Shown in pieces: positions 54,827-64,000 of a DNA stretch of 64,000 nucleotides. Location of the stretch: positions 1,736,001 to 1,800,000 of the forward strand of contig JAGPYM010000005.1 of assembly GCA_020736575.1 (NCBI GenBank), written 5' to 3'. Source of the stretch: Thelonectria olida. Its lineage: Eukaryota; Ascomycota; Sordariomycetes; Hypocreales; Nectriaceae. The position numbers and the translations under genes were made by a program. Below the pieces are notes generated by a model, which was given only the letters and a program-made list of their open reading frames with translations, did not search any database and was not told the DNA's origin. Numbering within the stretch: the stretch's first letter is position 1; every line of letters begins with the position of its first letter.

Positions 54827-56454
54827 TCACTCCTCCTTCGCCTTCGAAGCCTCCTTTTCGGCCTGTTTAGCCTTCTTCTGGCCCTTTCTAAATTTCGAAA
54901 TTTTCTCGCCCATGTATCGAACTGTGCGGGAGAACCCGCCCATCAAGATGCCTTTGATGCTCTGCGTAGTGCTCGGCCAGTTAACCGTCTGCTTGATGAC
55001 AGTCCGGACTGTCTTTTGGAGCTGGTCAGGGTCCCCTGTTGCGATCCGCTTCTCGAAATCGCCGCCTTGTCGCCGTGATATGGCGGTGGTTTCGTTGTCA
55101 ACTGAAGCCTTCATGAGTTGGTTGAACTCAGCTCTTGGCATGGAAAACTTCTTCTGGTACTGGAAGTAAAGCCTCGAACGGAACGTATTAGGCAAACGCC
55201 GAACCATATTGCCGCGCCTCACGGGATCCATGTCCTGGTGCAGTCTGTTATTTGCTTCAGGGTTCAGGACCCAGTTCTCGTCGTCAAGGCGACAGGCGCT
55301 GGAGAAATCGACATTCGGCAGTGTCTGAATGAGGGGCGCGTAGAGGCGGCGGAAGTGGATGATGTTGTTGTCGACAATGTTATTCACCTTGCTCTTATTC
55401 TCGGTCGGGAGCGACATTCTAGGGTCGCCCAAGTAGCTAAGGCCTGCGATAGTGCTGTACAGCTCGGCCTCGGTAAAGTCTGGTGGCAGAAGGAGCAGGG
55501 CGGTTCGGACGGCGGCGATGAGGTTATGCTGGTTTGCCAATCGCACTCTTGGATGGTCTCGGAGGATCTTGACAGGTTTTTGGAGGCGGCCGGCCAAGTA
55601 GAGACTCTCCCACGACGACAGATCATTAACCAGGTTGTCGATGCTCGTCACCCCGTACTTGATCAGCATGCCATTCATCTCAATGAAGGGGTTGAAATAA
55701 ACGCCAGCCCCCCAGTTCTGAACACGAGAGACAAGTCCAGATCCTAAGGAAGCAATGCCGGAATAATGGTCACGATGTTGCTTCATGTTGATAGAGTGCC
55801 AGTGTTGAACGTGTGTGACACCAAATATAAAGTCAATCATCTTGGGGGCACCCTTTTGCGCCTTAACCAGGGCTTCGGGGGGTGGGGGTGCACCGCCCGG
55901 AATTCGGCCTCAGTGGCAGTACGGGTGGACGTCTCCTGAGGGAAGACGCCGGAGCCATATGCAAAGCAGTAGACGATGGGAGCATTGAATTGACGCAACA
56001 TGAGGCGCAAAGCTTCCTTGAGCTCATAGTTAATGATCATATGCTGATTTGCGCCAAAAAGTCGGTGGGGCAGATCGGCAAAGGAATTGATCGAGCTTTC
56101 GGACGTGGTTTCCCAGTCATCGTTGAAAGGGTTGATCGTGTCGCCGCGACTTGAAGGTGCGGATGCGCTACTCTGCGCCGACGGAGATTTTCCGGAGCTT
56201 TCGCTTTCAACATTTTTGGGCGTGTCCGTTTTCGAAAGATTCGCACTGGAGTACCATCGTGAGAGAGACTGAGGATTTCGGCACGGCAGAGGGGAACCTC
56301 GTCGAAGAGGTAAGGGGGCGAGACGAATCGTCGACGAGTTGCCAAGGGTGAGGGCACGAGATGTGGAGGTCGCGGCGGACTAAGAGGGGTCAGCGGGGGG
56401 TTGAGAGAAGGGTTGCAATTGACCAGAACCTACCCTCAAGCCGGCAAATGCCAT
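54827..56454 (-). CDS. TAM41: Mitochondrial CDP-diacylglycerol synthase Tam41, one-base frameshift
   Basis: Exon 1 is 56454..56434 (MAFAGLR); intron 56433..56380 (GTAGGT..TTAG); exon 2 runs from 56379 to 54827. N-terminal residues are basic and Ser-rich (mitochondrial targeting). The enzyme makes CDP-DAG from phosphatidic acid for cardiolipin synthesis in the inner membrane. Family blocks are clear: FADLPHRLFGANQHMIINYE, YCFAYGSGVFPQE, then GAPKMIDFIFGVTHVQHWHS, YFNPFIEMNGMLIKYGV and LYLAGRLQKPVKILRD. Between HPHPP and ALVKAQKG the frame shifts at a G6 run (55877..55882 on the plus strand); one added base there gives a continuous protein of 524 residues. Read literally, translation stops near 55837. 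Probably a sequencing error, as Tam41 function is important for growth. Confidence 0.85.
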
Positions 56455-57617
56455 ATTGAAGTGTGGTCAGAGCAAAATGAACGTATTGTTGGTGCAATTC
56501 TGTTGTTGATCAAAGGGAGAGCTGTAAGAAAGAGAAGAGGGCAGCTCAAGCTGCAACGAGACTACCTGGTCGCATAGTCCATCCGGTTGTCAGTCGCGTG
56601 AAAAGATCGTCCAATAGAAAACTATTCTAATTTCCCAGCTCCAGAACAACTGCTGCTGGATCTCTCGTCGTTTCGTAGTCGATATGTTGTTGAAGTTGAA
56701 GTTGAAGGAAACAATCCTCTCGAACTGGAGAAGTTCCCAGCAAAAGAAACAGCCAATGCCGAGAAGTGGGGCATATCGGTTGATTCCTCAACTGGCCAAT
56801 CACGTGCCCAATTGAGTGCGGGCCGAGAGGGTCCACTTCAGGAACAGAAGGTACGTACTTGGTCGCGCTTATCCCCGGCTGGGGAATGCAACGTCACCGG
56901 GGCATTTGCGCCTTGGCAGGGCACAAGCAATTGGCAACTCGAGGTGGGACATCATGACGGCTTTCCTGTTGCTCAGCAGTGTGTCATTGATTGCGCCTAG
57001 TTTCTGAGCCTTTTCGGTTTAGCTTGAGTGGCCCAGAATTGACTGAGTAATTTTTCAAGACAGGTCATCTCTTACGTAAGCAGATGAGTGACCTTGCTTT
57101 GAAGGTGGTGAGCTGAACTAAGTGTCGCAGTAACTCTGTCACCTTCCAACTTAAAATAATCTCGTCCTTAATATCACAAGACTCAATTACAATTGCGTAG
57201 AAACCCACTTCAATTTGGAGTGTAGCTTCACAGACTCATTTTAAGGCCACAGCTATTCAAAGCAACAAGAGATAACTGGTCCTCCTGTTCGTGTCTTGTG
57301 TACCTAGGCATGCTAGTTTCTAGTTGCCCTACCCTACAATACCGATATTTGCGGGAAACGACATGTTGGCACAATGTACGAGCTCCCAAGCCAAACAACC
57401 TGTATTATAGAATGAAGATCCAATTATCGATTTGAAGCCATATCATTCCCTTTCATTGCCATGAGCCCCTCACCTTTTCCATCGTGCCAGATGCGTTACT
57501 ACAAGGGCCAAGCGTTCTATCACGTGATCGACCCTAGCTGCTGTGGTGATGTATCCTTTCACACCATCACGTCGCGAATCTCAACATCAACATCGCGTTT
57601 ACTAGTATACATTCAAC
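56455..57617. other. Divergent promoter region
   Basis: Between Tam41 (minus) and Mad1 (plus); no additional gene supported. Confidence 0.4.
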
Positions 57618-59992
57618 ATGAGATCTCACACCCCGCAAGGGCGTGACGGTCTCGGCAACAGGCGAAACTCTACCTCCAACAGATTCCGCGCCAGCACTTC
57701 ATCCATCGGACGGCCTCAAACTTCATTACGAGAGTCCAGGGTAAGTCAACAATGAATCAAAACAATGCTAGCTTTTGCAGATGCTGCGTATGGGTCCTAA
57801 CAATGGTACCGTCGCAGATTTCCTCATTCCGCGCCACTCAACCAACATATAATCTACTCACTGGCGGCGAGACGAACACTTCGAGACCCCCTTCCCGACA
57901 GAGTCACCAGGCCGAAGCGGTTCGCCCGGGCTCACGCGAAAGTTGCAAAGAAAACATGGCGCCCCCCGATGCGGACGAGTACGAAAAGTACAGAAAAGAG
58001 ATCGAGGCCTTAAAGGCCGAGATTGGCACTCTGCAGTATCGCATGCAGACTGCCGAACAAGAGAAAGAGATTGCAATGTCTCAACAAAACAGCAAGATGG
58101 AGCAGGCTCGCCGACGCGAGCAGGACGAGGCCCAACAGCGTCAAATCGCCGAGACAGATCATCAAAAGGCTGTAACTCAAATGGAGGCCATGCGCAGAGA
58201 GCTCGACGACATAAAGGATACGACCGAACAAGAGAAGAAAGCTCTCGAGCGCAAAACTCGGGATGTCGAAGAGGAAGCGCGCCTGTTGCAGGAACAGCTG
58301 GAAGATTTATCAACCGCCAAGGAAGAAGCCGCCCGAATTGCAGACAGAAAAATCACCGATCTTGAGATGCAAGTTACTGCCTCTCAGCGGTCACTACAAG
58401 AGTTTGAGCAAGAAGGCCAGCAAAGGGAAGAGGTCCTTCACTTGACCCAAGCCCAGGTCACTGAGAAGGATGCGCTCATCGCAAGACTAGAGGCAGATGT
58501 ATTGCGCCTGAAGGCGCAGAGTGGCGATGCTGAAACTATGGAGATCATCCGGAAAGAGCTCTCTGAGCAGGTTCAGCATATTCGCACTCTCGAAGCGACC
58601 AACCGTGAGCAGTTGTCCGAACTAAAACACCTTCGTGCCTTGAGTAAGGCGGTCGAGGTTGTCGAGGAGGAGAAGCGCACACTACAACGCAAGCTCGAGG
58701 CTGCAGAGATCATCGAGGCAGAGCTTTCCGAAGCACGAATCCAACGACAGAGGCTGGAAGATGAGCGACTGGCTTGGACTGCTTATCTGAAGAATGCCTC
58801 AGAGACAGGTGATGCTGAGTTTGACTCACCAGAAACCATGGCCAGGGCTTTGGTAGAAGAGCGACTGACGATCGCGTCGTATATCGACAAGGTTGGCGCT
58901 CTCCAAGCCGAGATGACTGCCCAACAAAACACCATCAATGGCCTCCAGGAAGAGAAATCACAGCTGAAGGGCGAGGTCGAGAACGCAAAGTTGTCTTCTA
59001 ACGCTGCCAACGTCGACAAGGCCCGCCTTCGCCTGGACCGACAGAGAGCTCTTGCGGTGAAGGAGGCAGAGTATCTACGAGCCCAATTAAAAACATTTGA
59101 CACCGAGGACGAAACTCTTCAGCCAGGGCAATTTGACGAAGCACGTGTTCGTCGTGTCCAGGAGCTTGAGGATCTTGTCGACAAGTACAAGGCCGAGGTG
59201 CAAGGCCTTCACACGGAGCTTTCTTCTCTCGAATCACCTGCTGCAGGCACGACGCCTCAACCAGTCACTGGCACTAAACGTGTGCGTGCTGAGGATGACG
59301 ACACTTCAGAGCAACTGGGACAACTGGCGCGCAAGAACCGCAAGCTCCAAGAGGAGGTGACGAGTTACCAAACGAAGGTGGCGCTTCTGGAGAAGGACTT
59401 GGAGGCCAATCGGGAGCAACTAAGGACCGCCAAAGAACGGTCAAAGACTAGAGTTTTGGCACTCAAGTCTAATCCCACGTCTAACCATGAGGCAGTCAAG
59501 CAATCCACCCTCGATGCGCTGCAGAAGGAGAATAACGACTTACTTGCCACGGTACGGGACAAGGCCGCAAGATCGTCCATTCCAATGATCCCGACGTCGG
59601 TCCTAGGCGCCATGGAACGCGAGATTGCCGCCGCGAAAGCCGAAACAGCATCGGCGCAAAAGTCTGCCCGAAGACTCAAGGAGGTCTGGGGCTCCAAGTC
59701 GCAGGAATTCAAGGAAGCCATCTTCTCGACTCTCGGCTGGACCGTGACGTTTATTCCCAACGGAAAGATGCGAGTGGAAAGCACATTCTACCCATCACAG
59801 ACAGACGAGCACGAGAATTCCATCGTCTTCGATGGCGAACGTGGAACGATGAAGGTGGGCGGCGGCCCTAGGAGCGCATTTGCGAAGAGGATAGGCGACC
59901 AGATTGGATTCTGGGTGCGAGAAAAGGGCTGCATCCCCGGATTCCTGGCTGCTTTGACGTTGGAGTTTTACGAAGAGCATGCAAAGTCATGA
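57618..59992 (+). CDS. MAD1: Spindle assembly checkpoint protein Mad1
   Basis: Two exons, 57618..57740 (41 codons, begins MRSHTPQGRDG) and 57818..59992; the 77-bp intron (GTAAGT, CTAAC branch, GCAG) joins RESR to ISSFRATQPTYN; 765 residues. Most of the protein is continuous coiled coil (about 100-540). RVLALKSNP at 586-594 matches the Mad2-interaction motif. RRLKEVW carries the RLK motif (660-662) that binds phosphorylated Bub1. The C-terminal RWD-like head includes NSIVFDGERGTMKVGGG and ends PGFLAALTLEFYEEH. Mad1 recruits Mad2 to unattached kinetochores and templates the conversion of Mad2 to its closed form. The intron choice is set by the conserved QPTYNLLTGG; a nearer AG would give a stop. 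Confidence 0.93.
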
Positions 59993-60479
59993 AAGCTGCT
60001 GGCTGACCAGATAGAGAGGAGTGAGATAATTTGCATCGGACTGAAGGATGGGAACCTAAGGGACGGGACAAGATGAGATGATGACATATACCCTTGTACA
60101 TACATTTGGCACCCAAACATCCGTGGGCTTTAGGCTTGTATCATTTTGATGTTAAACAACGTTGTACTTTTGCTTTTGCACTGGCTGAAGCTGCGTGCCT
60201 CAAGCAGTCGGAGAGATGATTGGCTATGGGGGCGAGTGATTGAGGCAGGACGGGACCCTCATGCATTCACGCTCGAACAAGCAAGCGCACCCAATTGTGC
60301 GTGCTTGCCTGAAGCGGCGAGACAAGTCTGTGGCTTGTCTGCCCACCCGGACTTCGCATCGCCATAGTTTCCTTTACCATTCAACCCTAATCTCGATCAT
60401 ACCGCTCTTTCTCTCGTGTTCTAGTTCGCCCATCTCACGACGCAACGGCCTCCGTACACCACAACGGGTGCGGCTCAAC
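59993..60479. other. Intergenic
   Basis: 3' flank of Mad1 and upstream of the NLR remnant. No gene supported. Confidence 0.4.
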
Positions 60480-61447
60480 ACAACCCATTCTGCGGGAGGC
60501 CTTATTTCGACTCCGACGTTCGACATCATCCCTCTGACACTGCTTGTCGAATGCTCGATGAAGAATTGGAAGGTCCAGAGACGGTTGCGGTAAACGACAA
60601 CAATACCTACGCATTCGGCCGTATCAGAGCGCACAATGTCGTCATTGGGAGCTTGCCGGGCGGTCAATACGGCAACAACTCTGCTGCCGTTGTTGCTAGA
60701 GACATGGTCCGATCGTTTCCTAACTTGAGGTTCGCCTTGATGGTTGGCATTGGGGGAGCCGCCCCTACAAAGGAAAGAGGCATTCGACTTGGCGACGTTG
60801 TGGTTAGTGAACCACGAGGTGCACTTGGGGGTGTCGTACAATACGACCTCGGAAAACGATTATCGGATGGACAGCAGAAGTTACGGTTCCAACGGACCGG
60901 TCAGCTCAACGCTCCCCCAGCGGTGCTGCTTGGAGCCCTCCCAGAAATGCGACGACGTCAGAATGACCTAAGAAAGCCCGACAGCATCAGCGAGCACCTC
61001 AAATTTATGGACGACATGCCTGAATATAGCCGTCCGACCGAAGATCGGCTCTATCGCGCCGACTCCCCACACGCGGGTGAACAAGACTGCTCAAAATGTG
61101 TCAATGGACTGGAAAGCCGTTCTCCGCGGCCTACCAGCAGAGAAGTCACCGTTCACTACGGCATCATCGCCTCCGGCAACTCTATCATGAAAGATGCCAA
61201 CCAAAGGGACCAATACTCCCATGATCGAGAGCTAAACGTCCTGTGCTTTGAGATGGAAGCTGCTGGCTTGATGAACAACTTTCCCTGCTTGGTGATTCGG
61301 GGAATGTGCGATTATTCGGATTCACATAAAAATGACGAGTGGCACAAGTATGCAGCACTTACCGCTGCAGCATATGCGAGGGAGCTTCTTCATGTCGTGA
61401 AGCAGAATAAGGTGACTGACTATATTACCACCATGGGAAAAATGTAA
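60480..61447 (+). pseudogene. NLR remnant: PNP/UDP-phosphorylase-like N-terminal domain
   Basis: From 60551 a 298-codon frame starts at MLDEELEGPE. It has the nucleoside-phosphorylase fold blocks HNVVIGSLPGGQYGNNSA, FALMVGIGGAAPT, GDVVVSEP, YGIIASGNSIMKD and CFEMEAAGLM. In fungal NLRs this domain is N-terminal to NACHT and acts as effector or nucleoside-processing module. The expected first 25-30 residues of the domain are missing; DNA before 60551 holds matching fragments (FDII, then another frame leading into CRMLDEEL), so the 5' end is broken or shortened. The domain itself is intact. A donor-like GTAAGT overlaps the end at 61446, but no acceptor downstream gives the NACHT frame. Confidence 0.75.
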
Positions 61448-61610
61448 GTTAGGCTAGGCCGGTTTAAAAGTCTGGCACCACCCCACATAGTAGTATTTAA
61501 ATATGAGGTTAGGAGTGAGGTTAGGTGTGATGGTGCTAGGCTTTTGGCTTGTTATTTTATTTCTTCTTGTTGCTACTATATTAGATCGGAAATCACTAAC
61601 AAGTTCCAGG

Positions 61611-63240
61611 CTTAGAAGGAATTCAAGAACGGGCCAACAGTATCATCTGTCATCAACGCAGCCAGGAGGAAAAAAAGATCCTGGAGTGGCTCACGCCTGT
61701 CGACTACGGCCTGCAGCAAAGCGACTACCTTAAGAGGCGACAGCCAGGAACTGGCCAATGGCTTTTAAACTCTGCCGAGTACCAGGCTTGGCTGAAATCA
61801 GAGCGCCAGACGTTGTTCAGCCAGGAATTCCCGGAGCAGGAAGACAGTCCTTACTTCCATCGTGGTCGAAGACCTCACGACTTACTCTGCAAAAAACGAG
61901 GACACAGGTGTTGCATATGTCTACTGCAGTTTTCAGAGGCAAGGAGAACAGACGGCCGAGGATCTCCTCACAAACCTACTAAAGCAACTGGCTCAAGGTC
62001 GGTTGTCTTTGCCAGACAACGTGAAGTCCCTTCATGAAGACCGCAAGAAAAACCAAACACGCCCATCTTTGGACGATATCTCAGCAGCCCTCAAATCCGT
62101 CGTTAAAATGTACTTGAGAGTCTTCATTGTCGCAGACGCGCTTGATGAATGCCAAAGAGGGTGCCGATCAACATTCCTGTCGCAGATATTTAACCTCAAG
62201 GTCGGCACGACTGTGAATTTCTTTACAACTTCAAGAGATCGAAGAAGAATTCCAAGAAAGAAGCGTTATGTTGGAGATCCGTGCCAGAGATGAAGATGTG
62301 GAGAGATACCCCGACGGTCAGATGTCGGAGCTGCCGCTTCTCGACGAAAAGAACCGCGACCTGCCAAAGGATACCAAAGAACAGTTCAAGGCTCAAGTCA
62401 AGACAAGCGTTATTGAAGCTGTCAGTGGAATGTAAGCTGCGTATGCTATGTATGCAGTTACAGTTGTTAATCATCAGGGCAGGTTCTCCTCTCACGACTT
62501 CATCTCGAGTCCCTTGTCGATAAGACAACGACCCGCGATCTAACCATTGCATTAAAGGCACTCCCCAAAGGGAAGCCTGCATTGAATCAAGCATATGGAA
62601 TGACTATTGGGAGAATCAAAAGTCAGAATGATGGATTTCGGTTTCTTGCTGAGAAAGTCCTCACGTTGCTCACCTGCGCTGAGAGACTACTGACAACTTT
62701 GGAGCTCCGAGACGCTCTTGCAGTAACGTCGAACACGCCAAAACTTGATGAAAACAAGCGAGAAAGTACAAGTATCATAGTTTCTGTGTGCGCAGGGTTG
62801 GTGACAGTCGATGCAAACAGCGGCATTATTTCGCTTGGTTCATGACACTACACGGGAATACTTGCAGACGCACATGCTTTGCATCAAACCTCAGAAGGAC
62901 GCCACAAGTCTGGAGGACCACATGATCAATAGCGACCCAAATAACCATGATGCTATGGCGGGCGCCCACAGAAGTATTGCGGTCGTCTGCAGGACCTACC
63001 TCTTATATGCCGTTTTTGAGACCGGAATTTGTCAGACGGACGATGAGTTCCGGGAGCAGATGCAGTCAAACCATCTCTACGGCTACGCGGCATGCAACTG
63101 GGGCCATCATGCTCGCAAGGCTTCGACTTTATCACCAGATGTCATTGGCTTTCTAGAGCGCAAGCTAAACGTGGACGCAGTAATCCAGGTACTGCTTGTC
63201 TTTGCGCAGCCGCTAACGTTAGATTGGCGCAGCCAAGACT
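61611..63240 (+). pseudogene. NLR remnant: NACHT NTPase module with multiple frameshifts
   Basis: Similarity begins LEGIQERANSIICHQRS and LEWLTPVDYGLQQSDYLKRR near 61615. The P-loop is recognisable as PGIPGAG at about 61821..61841, but a base is missing on each side of it, so the Lys-Thr of the motif is read in another frame. The module then runs as IVVEDLTTYSAKNED, VFIVADALDEC (Walker B) and FFTTSRD. A two-base loss near 62233, a one-base loss near 62482 (FLL segment), and an extra T near 62831 (before RLVHDTTREYLQTH) break it again. A splice-like GTAAGC..GCAG lies at 62431..62481. At least five lesions in 1.6 kb point to true decay. Confidence 0.75.
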
Positions 63241-63887
63241 TTCATGGTGAAGCTGCTGCTCAAGATGGAGGCTGACTCAAATGCCAAAGATAAATATGGC
63301 TGGACGCCCCTGTCACACGCTGCACAAAACGGGCACGTGGCCATTGTGAAGCTGCTGCTCAAAGAGGGCGCGGATCAAGACATCAGATACAGGGAGAGCC
63401 GCTATTTTTCCATATCCCGAGCTGCAAAGAAGGGGCATAAAGCCATTGTCAAACTACTGGTCGAGAAGGAGGCCAACCTATACACCAAAGATGACCCTGG
63501 GCAGACAATACTATCGTACGCTGTGTCATTGGGAGAGCGAGCTATTGTCAAGCTACTGCTCAAGAAGCAGGCTGATATAAACACTAAAGATGCCTCTGGA
63601 TGGGCTCCATTATCACGCGCTATAACATCAGGACGGAAAGAAATCGCGAAGTTGCTACTCAAGAAGGGAGCTGACCTAAACGCCAAAGATGAACATGGTT
63701 GGACGCCATTATTCTGGGCTATAGAGACGAGAAATGTATCTACCCTGAAACTGTTACTCGAGAAGGGAGCTGACCCAAACGGGATGACTCTGGCCGGACG
63801 CCATTGTCATATGCCGTAGCGAGGGGACACCATGTCAGTGCGGAACTGCTTGAGAAAGGCTTAATAATTTCATTGGTAGGAGCCTAA
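63241..63887 (+). pseudogene. NLR remnant: C-terminal ankyrin repeats
   Basis: About six ankyrin repeats of 33 residues, each with the GWTPLSHAA...G-H-AIVKLLLK-GAD-N core. The frame is open from 63244 to 63819. One base is missing in a G run near 63782 (GADPN then DDSGRTPLSYAVARGH in another frame), after which the sequence ends GLIISLVGA with TAA at 63885..63887. The junction to the NACHT module near 63240 is also out of frame. In intact NLRs these repeats sense ligand. Adjacent repeats are similar at DNA level, as in recently expanded recognition arrays. Confidence 0.75.
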
Positions 63888-64000
63888 CTCAATCATAATG
63901 AATTAGTGAATGAGTGCCGGCTTGTTGCAGCCAATACACGACCTATAAACAGACGTCTACGATCTCCCCTCTTCCGTGGGACTGAGCGCCAGCTGTTGGA
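63888..64000. other. Window end
   Basis: No feature seen in the last 113 bases. Confidence 0.4.

Noticed and set aside
61490..61540. Telomere-like GTTAGG repeats
   Set aside because: Only scattered GGTTAGG words, not TTAGGG arrays; not a telomeric tract.
1..64000. tRNA, rRNA or CRISPR features
   Set aside because: No cloverleaf with A and B boxes, no rRNA segments and no regularly spaced repeats with unique spacers were noticed on reading; a covariance-model search was not possible.

Overview
The window is nuclear DNA from a filamentous ascomycete, most likely a Sordariomycete. Genes carry short introns (about 46-90 bp) with GT..AG ends and CTNAC-type branch sites. Intergenic regions are long and single genes lie on both strands. 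The proteins are typically fungal: HET, 2EXR, Zn2Cys6, PNP-NACHT-ankyrin, a fungal CorA-like transporter and a muniscin Syp1. I cannot fix the genus from sequence alone.

Layout. 0.1-3.6 kb: an intact HET-domain gene followed by a decayed 2EXR-family gene. 4.2-4.5 kb: a 41-residue predicted secreted peptide with its own TATA box. 5.4-8.3 kb: a palmitoyl-protein thioesterase and a Cic1/Utp30-type ribosomal-L1-fold protein, then a tiny inverted-repeat element (MITE) with target duplication. 8.3-9.4 kb: a Zn2Cys6 regulator. 9.8-10.1 kb: a 33-residue Cys-containing peptide whose 5' leader intron ends at the start codon. 10.5-15.6 kb: a Csc1/OSCA-type channel and a DHA1-type MFS transporter. 17.9-20.8 kb: a five-exon protein kinase with a C-terminal vWA-like domain. 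21.0-21.15 kb: a 12-bp minisatellite. 22.5-24.6 kb: a CorA-like transporter. 25.3-30.6 kb: a gene-poor stretch with one two-exon mini-gene and two small proteins that share a six-cysteine spacing. 32.5-60 kb: a core of housekeeping genes: FHA protein (Tos4/Plm2 type), a small conserved protein, a mitochondrial 29-residue-repeat protein, listerin E3 ligase, a Csk1-like kinase, Syp1, Tam41 and Mad1. 60.5-63.9 kb: a frameshifted PNP-NACHT-ankyrin NLR.

Functionally the centre is core cell biology: ribosome quality control, CDK activation, endocytosis, mitochondrial cardiolipin supply, spindle checkpoint, G1/S regulation. The two ends hold self/non-self recognition families, one intact HET gene and two decaying genes. 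The genes are independently transcribed and I see no biosynthetic gene cluster.

The least described material is short: four to five small genes below usual annotation cut-offs, an 81-bp MITE, and a repeat cluster upstream of the MFS gene. Two otherwise conserved genes (Tam41 and the 35.6-kb gene) each need one extra base in a C/G homopolymer, which looks more like sequencing error than decay.
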